The notes under the pieces: model-generated
What the model was told of the DNA's origin: nothing
Databases searched by the model: none
The model's input: only the letters and a program-made list of their open reading frames with translations
NCBI GenBank assembly: GCA_947382645.1
Contig: CANDAE010000009.1
Location: forward strand, 65,760-129,759
Reading direction: 5' to 3'
Source: Suilimivivens sp009774465
GTDB lineage: Bacteria > Bacillota > Clostridia > Lachnospirales > Lachnospiraceae
Length of the DNA: 64,000 bases
Made by a program: the position numbers and the translations under genes
Part shown: positions 35,058 through 43,034 of the stretch, piece after piece
Position numbering within the stretch: the first letter of the stretch is position 1
Layout of the letters: every line of letters starts with the position of its first letter

Positions 35058-36284
35058 TTACTTAATTCTTTTCGCTACGACTACAAATCTTCCGTCCGTC
35101 TGTGAGTTGTCACAGGTTGACAGGGTTAGAAGACTGTCTCCGTAACTTGCAGTCACTTCTGTGTCATACAGGCTCATGGCTGCCATTTCCCTCATATAAG
35201 AATCAAATTCCTCTTCTGAATTTGCATTAATAAACTGATAATACTTAAAAACCAGATCATCTTCATTATACACCTGTGAGCGGAATACGTACATTACCTG
35301 ATACGTGGCCTTTTCATAGATGCTGTCAAACTGTATCAGGGAATGCGACTTCCCATAGGACTCCTTTGCATACTGCTGCAAATTTCCAAACATATTTCCG
35401 GATTTCATGTGATGCCCGTATATGATCAGGTTAGTGGACCTGGGATAAATATTACAGTCACAGTCCAAAAACAGACTGCCATTGTTATCACGCTCCTGAT
35501 TAAAATTATGATCCAGATAATACTCATTGTCATCTGTCTGCATTACAGGGTAATCTATATTTGTATCGTCAATTTTAAGCCATCCGATTAGCTTTTTATT
35601 TTTTTCATACAAAGTTTTATATTCGTCAAGCACATCCGGAAGCACAATCGCCTCTTTATGTATGGAAAAAGGATTCTTTTCCTGATTGCTGACAAGGGCA
35701 TCGCTTCCTTTTAATTCTGCCAGCTGGTCGTAACTCATGCTCGTTCTTGCACTGTTAAAATAGTAAATTCCAAAATAAGCAAAGCTTGCTGCTGCTACAA
35801 TGGAAGCAAAAACTACGATTATCTTCCGATTTCTTTCTCTTTTATATAATTCCAGCAATACCTGCGTCTGCATATTCTTGTCAAAATCTTTCAAACTGGC
35901 ATTTTTTGCCACTTTCCCGCCTTTATCATTCTTTTTCTTCAAAGACGATTTATTTGCTGTTTGATTTGACTTTTTAGCTGCCGCTGATTTTTTCTTTCTT
36001 TTCCTTCCCTTTAATGCTTCGCCGGCATTTTCTGCTGTAATTCCCTGTTTTTTTAATTCTTCAATTTTTTCATAAATTTCATCATCAAAATCATTTCCCA
36101 GCGCCGACTCAAAGCGGTAAGCACCACTTTGCATTTCTCCAAAAAGTTCATATAGCTGTTTGGGATTATTTAAATCTATCTTCGCCTTGATGCTTTTGAT
36201 CTTCTTTTCATCTCTTAATGCGGCCTCATAATCCGCGCGGGTGCGGAAACGTCTGCCGCCAACCGTCAGGTCATCTGCCGTCAT
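35058..36284 (-). CDS. srtB: Class B-type sortase with long cytoplasmic extension
   Basis: A 408-residue sortase. The catalytic part (about 200-408) has the active His in NLIIYGHHMKSGNMFG, Cys in TLSTCDN and Arg in DGRFVVVAKR, with the extra N-terminal helices (DEYKTLYEKNKKLIGWLKIDDTNIDYPVMQ) that mark class B. One membrane helix (about 155-175) precedes it. Unusually, about 150 residues lie on the cytoplasmic side: an acidic/helical part, then a Lys/Ala-rich run near 92-130 (KGRKRKKKSAAAKKS). It is the first gene of an operon with two LRR proteins carrying TPxTGD signals, its obvious substrates. Other class B enzymes of Clostridia use (S/N/P)PxTG, compatible with this motif. Ribosome site AAGGAG. 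Confidence 0.93.
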   Translation of the reverse strand: MTADDLTVGGRRFRTRADYEAALRDEKKIKSIKAKIDLNNPKQLYELFGEMQSGAYRFESALGNDFDDEIYEKIEELKKQGITAENAGEALKGRKRKKKSAAAKKSNQTANKSSLKKKNDKGGKVAKNASLKDFDKNMQTQVLLELYKRERNRKIIVVFASIVAAASFAYFGIYYFNSARTSMSYDQLAELKGSDALVSNQEKNPFSIHKEAIVLPDVLDEYKTLYEKNKKLIGWLKIDDTNIDYPVMQTDDNEYYLDHNFNQERDNNGSLFLDCDCNIYPRSTNLIIYGHHMKSGNMFGNLQQYAKESYGKSHSLIQFDSIYEKATYQVMYVFRSQVYNEDDLVFKYYQFINANSEEEFDSYMREMAAMSLYDTEVTASYGDSLLTLSTCDNSQTDGRFVVVAKRIK

Positions 36285-36316
36285 GGCACACTTCTCCTTT
36301 ATCGCATATATAATTT

Positions 36317-36344
36317 ATTTTACTACATCTCGAAATTTATTCAA
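36317..36344 (-). promoter_or_regulatory. Candidate sortase operon promoter
   Basis: On the minus strand TTGAAT (36339-36344) and TAAAAT (36317-36322) are 16 bases apart, about 30 bases upstream of the sortase start. A TTGACA further upstream has no -10 partner at the right distance. Confidence 0.4.
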
Positions 36345-36413
36345 GTATTTTGTCAACATATTGTGCAGGTTTTCTCTCCGGCAGGCGCAAAATCCCTGTA
36401 AAATACAATACCA

Positions 36414-36442
36414 GAGCCTGTTTGGAATATAATTACAGGCTC
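36414..36442. terminator. Hairpin downstream of the Rpn remnant
   Basis: GAGCCTGT (36414-36421) and ACAGGCTC (36435-36442) form a perfect 8-bp stem. T runs are short on both sides, so termination is uncertain. Confidence 0.45.
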
Positions 36443-36489
36443 CGGCATTTTAACCATATGGCATTGTATATAATGTTTAGTTCATACTG

Positions 36490-37260
36490 TCATTTCCAGT
36501 ACTTCTTAAGGTATTCGTCAGCCTTCTCTTCCGTTAAATCAAAATTCTCCTCAATCTGATTCCTTGTATCTTCCCTGGAAATATGAAATTTCTTGCATGT
36601 TTTTATAAGTGCCTCTATTCCCCGTTCTTTTCCCTGTTCCATCCCCTTCTGAATACCAATATCAAGAATGTCCATCTTCACTGCCTCCCATTCTTCCGAT
36701 TCCTTCACCTGTGTTACAATTTTGTCCAAATCCAGCAGGCGTTTATCCCTCACCTGAATTTCCGGATTGTTAATATCAGTGCTTTTCATATATTGTAGCA
36801 GACTTATCAGTTCTTTTGAACCATTTTTGCTGGTCATGTTCAGGAAAATTTTTGTGGTACCGTCTTCCAGCTTAAGCCCTTCCACCTCTTCACACTGCTC
36901 TGTAAATGTATATTTTGCCAGATCTTTCTTAAATATATCATCCTGTGTGATAAAAATAATTGTGGTAGACGGAAGATTTTTGTATCTGGTTTTCTTCCCG
37001 GATTTCAATACGGGACTGTCCATAAGCCCCTGATAAAATCTTGAACGTTTAGGAAGGGAATCCTGATCTTTACGGTTCTGCATTTCCATGTCAAATGCTC
37101 TCTCATCCTCCGATAATGCCCAGGCATCCAGGCGGATTGCCCGTCTGCCGGACTTATTTAAAATCACCTGCTCAACTTTCACTTCTTTTAGCCGAATGTC
37201 CGGTTCCTCAAGAATAATGCTTAAGGTGTTCTGGTAAGCCTCCCTGCCTTTGCTTTTTAA
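36490..37260 (-). pseudogene. Rpn-family (PD-(D/E)XK) nuclease, 5'-truncated
   Basis: The reading frame contains the conserved core of Rpn/PD-(D/E)XK transposase-like nucleases: RAIRLDAWALSEDERAFDMEMQNRKDQ (the E-x-Q and K catalytic area), FYQGLMDS, PSTTIIFITQDDIF, and a C-terminal helical tail with GIQKGMEQGKERGIEALI. The best start in frame is a GTG at 37182, but homologous sequence continues upstream without any ATG/GTG/TTG (reading REAYQNTLSIILEEPDIRLKE) to a stop near 37261. Family members normally carry about 50 more residues at this end. So the 5' end is lost or the start codon is mutated; a GGGAGG that looks like a ribosome site survives near 37239. Possibly a short but functional form. 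These genes are abundant and decaying in Lachnospiraceae genomes. Confidence 0.7.
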
Positions 37261-37518
37261 TTATAGTTTGTGGTTTCAGGCAGAAGCTGCCGGATGTGCG
37301 ATACGCACGATTTTATAGAAAAAAATGAAAATTTCATAGGAATATTGAAATTTTCTGCTGTGTCTAAATTATAGCATTTGTCTATAATTTTGTCAATATT
37401 TTTACTGAAAATTAACAATTCAATTTTTTATTTAATATTTTTCTTTTTAAGAAACACATACAAGCCATACCACATATGATAAACCATAAAACAAAAAAAA
37501 TCTTGGAGGCAAATAAAT
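37261..37518. other. Gene-free stretch with three inverted repeats
   Basis: It holds GGCAG-AAG-CTGCC (37279-37291), GTGCG-ATA-CGCAC (37296-37308) and GAAAATTTC/GAAATTTTC (37327-37335 and 37347-37355), then AT-rich sequence leading to the small Cys-rich gene. A CATATGATA element at 37473-37481 with AC 15 or 17 bases upstream resembles mother-cell sporulation promoters; this is weak. Confidence 0.4.
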
Positions 37519-37761
37519 ATGAGTGATTTAACAGCAACTGGATGTGGATGCGGATCAAACGTTAGCAATGGAAATAACGGATGCTGCTCTATTATCTGGA
37601 TTCTCCTTTTACTGTCCTGCTGTGGCGGATGCGGCGGAAATGGCGGCTTCTTTAATGGCGGAGACAATAACTGTGGTTGTGACATTATCTGGATCATTCT
37701 CTTACTGTCCTGCTGTGGCGGCGGTAACGGATTTGGATTCGGATGCGGATGTGGATGCTAA
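37519..37761 (+). CDS. Cys/Gly-rich mini-protein with duplicated hydrophobic motif
   Basis: An 80-residue protein preceded by a good ribosome site (TTGGAGG, about nine bases). It is built from two copies of a unit: a Cys/Asp residue, IIWI(L/I)LLLSCCGG and a Gly/Asn/Cys-rich tail, after a short leader MSDLTATGCGCG. Sixteen cysteines and many glycines surround two hydrophobic segments of about nine residues each, too short to be ordinary membrane helices. There is no signal peptide. It has its own terminator, so it is a monocistronic real gene. I do not know a function; spore-coat-like, metal-binding or self-assembling behaviour are possibilities. Similar Cys-rich small proteins in Clostridia are, to my recollection, annotated only as chorion-like or hypothetical. 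Confidence 0.8.
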   Translation: MSDLTATGCGCGSNVSNGNNGCCSIIWILLLLSCCGGCGGNGGFFNGGDNNCGCDIIWIILLLSCCGGGNGFGFGCGCGC

Positions 37762-37795
37762 TCACAGTCAGCAATTCTTTTCATCATGTCTGAGG

Positions 37796-37823
37796 AGTAG
37801 GCTCTGAAAAGAGCCTACTTTTC
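37796..37823 (+). terminator. Terminator of the Cys/Gly-rich gene
   Basis: AGTAGGCTC (37796-37804) and GAGCCTACT (37811-37819) form a perfect 9-bp stem with a TGAAAA loop, followed by TTTTCT. Confidence 0.9.
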
Positions 37824-37879
37824 TGCATACCACGGAATTTTGAAACATAAAATATGGAAACAGGTGGGAAGGAGCAGTT

Positions 37880-38398
37880 ATGGATTCAAATGAGCGCAGT
37901 AAGGTAATTGCATTTGATACTCTCTTTTGCACCAATCATATACAGATGCTTAAAATTATACTGTCCTACATGGATAATCAGACGCAGAAGTCAATGGCAG
38001 TCTACATTAAATTTCTGGAATTAAATTATACGATAGAATTTTTAAAAAAGCATCCTTATTCTCTCTGTGGATGTATGGAAAAAGAATCTTCTCCCGATAT
38101 TTTTAAAATGTGTTCCGAGCTGCTTCCCTACTGCACGGAGAATGAAAAAAAGCAGTTAGAGCAGATTCGCGGCATTTTTCAGGGAATGGAAATGTACAGG
38201 GAAATGTCAAAGACTATGGACTTAATGAAGGATTTTATTCCTGATATGAGCGAATTTACAAATGCTGCATCATCAGAATCAGAGCAGGCTTCCGATTCTG
38301 CCGGCAGCTTTGACATGATGAACCTGCTAATGAATATGCTCACCCCTGAGCAAAAACAAATGTATGAAATGTTTGGAGGTAATCACCATGCAGAATGA
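37880..38398 (+). CDS. Conserved-looking protein of unknown function
   Basis: A 172-residue soluble helical protein with ribosome site GGAAGGAG. The first 100 residues (MDSNERSKVIAFDTLFCTNHIQMLKIILSYM and onwards) contain five Cys, including LCGCMEK and LLPYCTENEKK, and look like a compact helical domain. The last 40 residues are acidic/Ser-rich and then Met-rich (SFDMMNLLMNMLTPEQKQMYEMFGG). No known motif recognised. It overlaps the next gene by 11 bases, so the two products are translationally coupled. A CATAAAATA element (37846-37854) ahead of it resembles sporulation -10 boxes. Confidence 0.75.
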   Translation: MDSNERSKVIAFDTLFCTNHIQMLKIILSYMDNQTQKSMAVYIKFLELNYTIEFLKKHPYSLCGCMEKESSPDIFKMCSELLPYCTENEKKQLEQIRGIFQGMEMYREMSKTMDLMKDFIPDMSEFTNAASSESEQASDSAGSFDMMNLLMNMLTPEQKQMYEMFGGNHHAE

Positions 38399-38657
38399 TT
38401 GGATGAAAGACGAGTCCTTAAAAAATATTGATCCATATAAGCTTGAATTTCTTCAGGCGCTGATGTTTGAAAGCAGCAATTTAAAAAAAGAGCAGATGCT
38501 TCCTTTTTTGATGGCTGTTATGAAACGGGGGCAGGAAAAAAAAGTTTCCTTCTCTGATAACGAAATAGATACCATCGTATCGGTACTCCGCAAACATGCT
38601 TCGCCTGAAGAAATTGGAAAAATTGAAAAAATTATGGCTATGCGGTCCAGAAAATAA
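38388..38657 (+). CDS. Small helical protein coupled to the preceding gene
   Basis: An 89-residue protein, MQNDWMKDESLKNIDPYKLEFLQALMFESSNLKKEQMLPFLMAVMKRGQEKK and onwards, wholly helical and with many Met. The longer ORF from 38364 lacks a ribosome site; GGAGG lies seven bases before the ATG at 38388, inside the end of the previous gene. Both proteins share a Met/Leu-rich style and are probably partners. The region KKVSFSDNEIDTIVSVLRKHASPEEIGKIEKI looks like a helical bundle. No function recognised. Confidence 0.75.
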   Translation: MQNDWMKDESLKNIDPYKLEFLQALMFESSNLKKEQMLPFLMAVMKRGQEKKVSFSDNEIDTIVSVLRKHASPEEIGKIEKIMAMRSRK

Positions 38658-38685
38658 TGCCTCAAAAAATAGCCATTGCTAAAAA

Positions 38686-38743
38686 AGTCCCACCGCCTGC
38701 AGCAATTCAATCTGAATTTTCCGCTTCAAGTGGTGGGATTTTT
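38686..38743. terminator. Bidirectional terminator between unknown operon and leuS
   Basis: AGTCCCACC (38686-38694) pairs with GGTGGGATT (38732-38740) with a G-T pair; the loop holds a small inner stem ATTCA-ATC-TGAAT. T5 follows on plus and T6 on minus, so it serves both convergent units. Confidence 0.85.
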
Positions 38744-38745
38744 AC

Positions 38746-41157
38746 TTATTTCTGCACAATATTAACAATTCTTCCGGGAACATAAATTTCTTTTACAATG
38801 TTTCCCGTCAACTTCTCGGCAATGGTTTCCTTTGCCTTGGCAATTACTGCGTCTTTTGCCTCATCCCTTGCAATCTTTAAGGTTGCTCTGGTCTTTCCGT
38901 TAATCTGAACAGCAATTTCTATAGTTGATTCAATGGTTTTTGCTTCATCAAATTCCGGCCATGCGGTCTGATAAATATAGCCTTCAAATCCTGATGCCTG
39001 CCAGATTTCCTCTGTAATATGAGGCGCAACCGGATTCAGCAGTGTAAGAAGTGTTTTAAACTCACCCTTAGTTACTGCATTTTTCCTGTAAAAATCATTA
39101 ATCAGCGACATCATGGCGGCAATTGCCGTATTATATTTCAAATTTTCAAAATCGTTGCTTACCTTCTTGATGGTCTGATGCATGGTAACTTCCAGATCTT
39201 TGGAGTATTCGTCACCTTCCGTCAGAATATCCTGTAATTTCCACACTCTCTCAAGGAATCTGCGGCAGCCTTTCACACCATCCTCACTCCATGCGGCGCT
39301 TAAATCAAATGCTCCGATAAACATTTCATAAGTTCTTAAGGTATCTGCACCATAATCCCTCACAATATCATCAGGATTAACCACATTTCCTCTGGACTTA
39401 CTCATTTTTTCACCATTAGAGCCCAAAATCATGCCGTGAGAGGTTCTCTTAAGATACGGTTCCGGACAGGGAACAATCTTTTCATCATACAAAAATCTGT
39501 GCCAGAAGCGGGAGTAAAGAAGATGCAGCGTGGTGTGCTCCATTCCTCCATTGTACCAGTCAACAGGCATCCAGTAATCCAATGCTTCCTTACTTGCCAG
39601 TTCTTTCTCATTCAAAGGATCTGTATACCTTAAGAAATACCATGAAGAACCGGCCCACTGAGGCATGGTATCTGTTTCCCGAAGTGCAGGACCGCCACAG
39701 CAGGGACAGGTGGTTTTCACCCAGTCCGTCATATGAGCAAGGGGTGACTCTCCGTTATCAGTTGGCATGTAGCTTTCCACTTCCGGTAATTCCAGAGGAA
39801 GTTCACTTTCAGGAAGCGCAACATAGCCGCATTTTTCACATTTTACAATGGGAATAGGCTCGCCCCAGTAACGTTGTCTGGAAAATACCCAGTCCCGAAG
39901 CTTAAAGTTGGTTTTCTTATGTCCAATCCCCTTTTCTGTCAGGAATTCAATGATTTTTTCCTTTGCATCCAAAACGGAAAGTCCGTTCAAAAATCCGGAA
40001 TTTACAAGGGTTCCGGTTGCCACATCAGTAAATACCGCTTCCTGCACATCAACAGGACTTCCTGCCACCACCTCAATAATAGGCATATTGAATTTTTTTG
40101 CAAATTCCCAGTCTCTTTCATCATGGGCCGGTACTGCCATGATTGCACCGGTGCCATAGCTCATCAGTACATAATCAGAAATCCATATGGGAATTTCTTC
40201 GTCGTTTACCGGATTTACCGCAGTCAGTCCGTCCAGCATTACGCCTGTTTTATCCTTTGCAAGTTCCGTACGTTCAAAATCCGACTTTTTAGCTGCCAGC
40301 TCACGATAGGAAATCACATCATCCCAGTTTTTAATATCTGCTTTATACTTGTCAATAAAAGGATGTTCCGGACTCATTACCATATAGGTTACACCAAACA
40401 GCGTATCCGGTCTGGTGGTGTAAACGGTAAGCTTGTCCTCTTTATTCTTTAAAACAAAATCAACCTCCGCACCGGTAGATTTTCCAATCCAGTTTTTCTG
40501 TGAAACTTTAACCCGTTCCACATAGTCCACACTGTCAAGTCCTTCCAGAAGTTTGTCTGCATAATCCGTAATTTTAAGCATCCATTGGCTTTTCACCCTG
40601 CGGACCACCTCAGAGCCACACCGCTCGCAGACACCGTTTACCACCTCTTCATTGGCCAGTCCCACCTTACAGGAGGTGCACCAGTTAATAGGCATTTCCG
40701 CCTTATAAGCCAGACCTGCATTAAATAATTTCAAAAAGATCCACTGCGTCCATTTATAGTAACCAACATCTGTGGTGTTAATTTCTCTGTCCCAGTCAAA
40801 GGAATAACCAAGTGAATGAAGCTGTCCTTTAAATCGCTCCACATTATTTTTTGTAACGATCTTTGGGTGGATATGATTTTTAATGGCATAATTTTCCGTA
40901 GGCAGCCCAAATGCGTCCCATCCCATTGGATAAAGAACATTATAGCCCTGCATTCTTCTTTTCCTTGCTACAATATCCAGCGCTGTATAAGGTCTTGGAT
41001 GCCCTACATGCAGTCCCTGTCCTGAAGGATAGGGAAATTCTACCAGTGCGTAATATTTGGGTTTTGAATAATCATCAGAAGTTTTGAATGCTTTTTTGTC
41101 ATCCCATATCTTCTGCCATTTCGTTTCTACCTCTCTGTGATTATATGGTACTGCCAT
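38746..41157 (-). CDS. leuS: Leucyl-tRNA synthetase
   Basis: A class Ia synthetase of 803 residues, the normal bacterial length. It charges tRNA-Leu with leucine and edits mischarged tRNA. The HIGH-type motif is FPYPSGQGLHVGHPRPYT, the zinc-type insertion has four Cys in CEKCGY and CPCCGG, the CP1 editing domain holds the threonine-rich TTRPDTLFGVTYMV, and the KMSKS loop is NGEKMSKSRGNVVNP. The anticodon-binding domain ends in VPGRIVNIVQK. A strong promoter lies about 40 bases upstream, too close for a T-box leader, so regulation differs from pheST in this window. It is followed by a bidirectional terminator and is monocistronic. Confidence 0.98.
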   Translation of the reverse strand: MAVPYNHREVETKWQKIWDDKKAFKTSDDYSKPKYYALVEFPYPSGQGLHVGHPRPYTALDIVARKRRMQGYNVLYPMGWDAFGLPTENYAIKNHIHPKIVTKNNVERFKGQLHSLGYSFDWDREINTTDVGYYKWTQWIFLKLFNAGLAYKAEMPINWCTSCKVGLANEEVVNGVCERCGSEVVRRVKSQWMLKITDYADKLLEGLDSVDYVERVKVSQKNWIGKSTGAEVDFVLKNKEDKLTVYTTRPDTLFGVTYMVMSPEHPFIDKYKADIKNWDDVISYRELAAKKSDFERTELAKDKTGVMLDGLTAVNPVNDEEIPIWISDYVLMSYGTGAIMAVPAHDERDWEFAKKFNMPIIEVVAGSPVDVQEAVFTDVATGTLVNSGFLNGLSVLDAKEKIIEFLTEKGIGHKKTNFKLRDWVFSRQRYWGEPIPIVKCEKCGYVALPESELPLELPEVESYMPTDNGESPLAHMTDWVKTTCPCCGGPALRETDTMPQWAGSSWYFLRYTDPLNEKELASKEALDYWMPVDWYNGGMEHTTLHLLYSRFWHRFLYDEKIVPCPEPYLKRTSHGMILGSNGEKMSKSRGNVVNPDDIVRDYGADTLRTYEMFIGAFDLSAAWSEDGVKGCRRFLERVWKLQDILTEGDEYSKDLEVTMHQTIKKVSNDFENLKYNTAIAAMMSLINDFYRKNAVTKGEFKTLLTLLNPVAPHITEEIWQASGFEGYIYQTAWPEFDEAKTIESTIEIAVQINGKTRATLKIARDEAKDAVIAKAKETIAEKLTGNIVKEIYVPGRIVNIVQK

Positions 41158-41181
41158 CGTTTACACTCCTCTCATTTTTCC

Positions 41182-41197
41182 GTAACTGAACAGTTAC
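41182..41197 (-). promoter_or_regulatory. Inverted repeat at the leuS transcription start
   Basis: GTAACTG-AA-CAGTTAC is a perfect 7-bp inverted repeat with a two-base centre. It begins two bases after the -10 box and so covers the expected start point, as repressor operators do. The binding protein is unknown; an RNA hairpin at the 5' end is the alternative. Confidence 0.45.
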
Positions 41198-41198
41198 A

Positions 41199-41227
41199 AG
41201 TTTACCTATATTATGGCAAAATGTCAA
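41199..41227 (-). promoter_or_regulatory. leuS promoter
   Basis: On the minus strand TTGACA (41222-41227) and TAAACT (41199-41204) are spaced 17 bases. The inverted repeat at 41182-41197 lies immediately downstream of the -10. Confidence 0.8.
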
Positions 41228-41237
41228 GAAAACCGCA

Positions 41238-42884
41238 TCACTTAATCGCCTTCACCTGATTCAGTCCATATTCATCCAGATATTCAAAAGTAACCCGATC
41301 TCCAATCTGATATTTCACAATCTGAATCAGCGACTTATCCTGCATGTCAATATCAAAAATATCGTCACTGTTTTCCAGGCAAATATAATAATGGGTGTTA
41401 CCCTCTAAAACAATGGATGAAATACTTTTAATCTGACCGGTGATGCTCTTTTGTTCCTCCGCCATACTGCTTACAATTCCATTGGTGCTTAAAAGCTCCG
41501 TATAATTCTTTTCACATTCTTTTAAGGTATCACCAATAGCCACCCACTGATACTTCTGCACATTAACCATTGCATATTTTTTAACAAGGCCTGCGCTGTC
41601 CTTAAGGGCCATAAAGTAGGTAGGCTCATCTGCAATGTTAAGAAGCAGGGGAAATGTTGCCCGATATCCCAGGTTCTGTACCTGTCCCTCTGCTGAGGAC
41701 ATGGCTGAGTCTTCAATGGCGCCTTCCACCTTATAATACCTCGTCTCCATTGTACGCTGATTCATCAGCACAAATCCCACATTGGACTGATCCCCGCTGA
41801 CACTGGTCACTCCGGTATAAACCCACACATCATCATCAAGGGCAATATAATTGTATCCATTGGTAGACTGGAGGCAGTCCTTCTGCCCTAACAGAGAGTT
41901 CCAATAGCCATGCTTTAACAGTCCCGAGTAATCATACAGATCAATTAACAGCTCCGCCGAATAAACCTTATCAATCCATGTAGGCACGTCCTCCACCGCA
42001 TAATCCGTGCACTCTCCTGTCTGGGCGTTACACAGAACCACTCTGCCAATGGTCTGGCCTCCAAACAGGCCGATATTAAACTTTTTCACAGGACACACCC
42101 AGTAAGGCGTTCCTTCATCATCAATTTCAAAAAAGATCTGCTCTGCAAAAATATAAGTAGGGAACCTAAAACGCAGGTGTCTGTAAATATTTCTGTTAAA
42201 ATATTCTCCCTTGGAATACTTAATCCCTTCCGCCAATTTCACACATTCCGTATCCTGCGTAGTCATGTCAATTAAAATATATGCCGGTATTCCATTCCTT
42301 TGATTTGTCAGCCATTTAATAGGGCTTGCATAAGTAAGGGGCGTCACTCGAACCGGCTTTCCCATGTAATTAATCTGAGAGTAATCGCTGGTTACTTCAA
42401 ACTGAGAAACCATATCTACCATACTGCCCATTTTCCTGTTGCCTAAAATTGCCGCCGAATCTTTATCCAAAAGAGGAATCGTTTGATAATCCACTTCCTT
42501 AATATCATCTGTAAAATTTCTTTCTTCAATGCTTAAAAGCTTTTGATATTTTGCCGCATTGAAAAAAGGCGAAGACAGCAGGTATCCAATGCCATAAACA
42601 GCGCATAAAAGCAGCATTGCAATCCCCAGGATTTTAAACATAAGACTGGTGTCCTTAATCCGAAACTGCAATTTGCTGATGCCTTCCACTGTACTCTCCG
42701 CATTTTTCTTAAAATACTTCGCCAATGAAAACAGCATTAAAATTCCAATGATCAGGAAAATCGCTCCCCAGGTTCCAGAAGAATGAATGTTGATTGCAGG
42801 TATCGTCACATAATAATACACGCCAAGGGCAGCTACAATCGCCAGTCCAATTAAAAGATTCCTGATAAATTTATTTTTTTTCAT
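41238..42884 (-). CDS. Membrane protein of unknown function
   Basis: A 548-residue protein with three predicted N-terminal membrane helices (about 8-28, 40-58 and 82-106) and a roughly 430-residue domain outside the membrane. The extracellular part contains RFPTYIFAEQIFFEIDDEGTPYWVCPVKKFNIGLFGGQ and IDLYDYSGLLKHGYWNSLLGQKDC, and the last 80 residues (ITGQIKSISSIVLEGNTHYYICLENSDDIFDID and onwards) look like an OB-like beta-barrel. I recognise no named family; related proteins in Clostridia are, as I recall, hypothetical. It has its own promoter and follows the EF-G paralogue after a hairpin. Confidence 0.85.
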   Translation of the reverse strand: MKKNKFIRNLLIGLAIVAALGVYYYVTIPAINIHSSGTWGAIFLIIGILMLFSLAKYFKKNAESTVEGISKLQFRIKDTSLMFKILGIAMLLLCAVYGIGYLLSSPFFNAAKYQKLLSIEERNFTDDIKEVDYQTIPLLDKDSAAILGNRKMGSMVDMVSQFEVTSDYSQINYMGKPVRVTPLTYASPIKWLTNQRNGIPAYILIDMTTQDTECVKLAEGIKYSKGEYFNRNIYRHLRFRFPTYIFAEQIFFEIDDEGTPYWVCPVKKFNIGLFGGQTIGRVVLCNAQTGECTDYAVEDVPTWIDKVYSAELLIDLYDYSGLLKHGYWNSLLGQKDCLQSTNGYNYIALDDDVWVYTGVTSVSGDQSNVGFVLMNQRTMETRYYKVEGAIEDSAMSSAEGQVQNLGYRATFPLLLNIADEPTYFMALKDSAGLVKKYAMVNVQKYQWVAIGDTLKECEKNYTELLSTNGIVSSMAEEQKSITGQIKSISSIVLEGNTHYYICLENSDDIFDIDMQDKSLIQIVKYQIGDRVTFEYLDEYGLNQVKAIK

Positions 42885-42930
42885 CCAATTGCTCCTTATC
42901 TTTCAAATTCATACAGCATACATAAATTAG

Positions 42931-42959
42931 ATTATACAATTTCTGCCGGCAAAATACAA
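42931..42959 (-). promoter_or_regulatory. Promoter of the membrane-protein gene
   Basis: On the minus strand TTGTAT (42954-42959) and TATAAT (42931-42936) are spaced 17 bases. Confidence 0.75.
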
Positions 42960-42961
42960 CA

Positions 42962-42991
42962 GGATGCTGTATACCCCCATATACAGCATCC
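42962..42991. terminator. Hairpin after the EF-G paralogue
   Basis: GGATGCTGTATA (42962-42973) and TATACAGCATCC (42980-42991) form a perfect 12-bp stem with loop CCCCCA. T runs are weak on both sides, so it may be a poor terminator or a stabilising stem. Confidence 0.6.
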
Positions 42992-43034
42992 CATTTCCTT
43001 CTTCTAAAAAGAACTTATTCTTTAAAAAACACGT

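Noticed and set aside
37428..37697. 89-codon minus-strand ORF over the Cys/Gly-rich gene
   Set aside because: Antisense of the plus-strand gene, which has a good ribosome site and terminator; the minus frame is Pro/His-rich noise.
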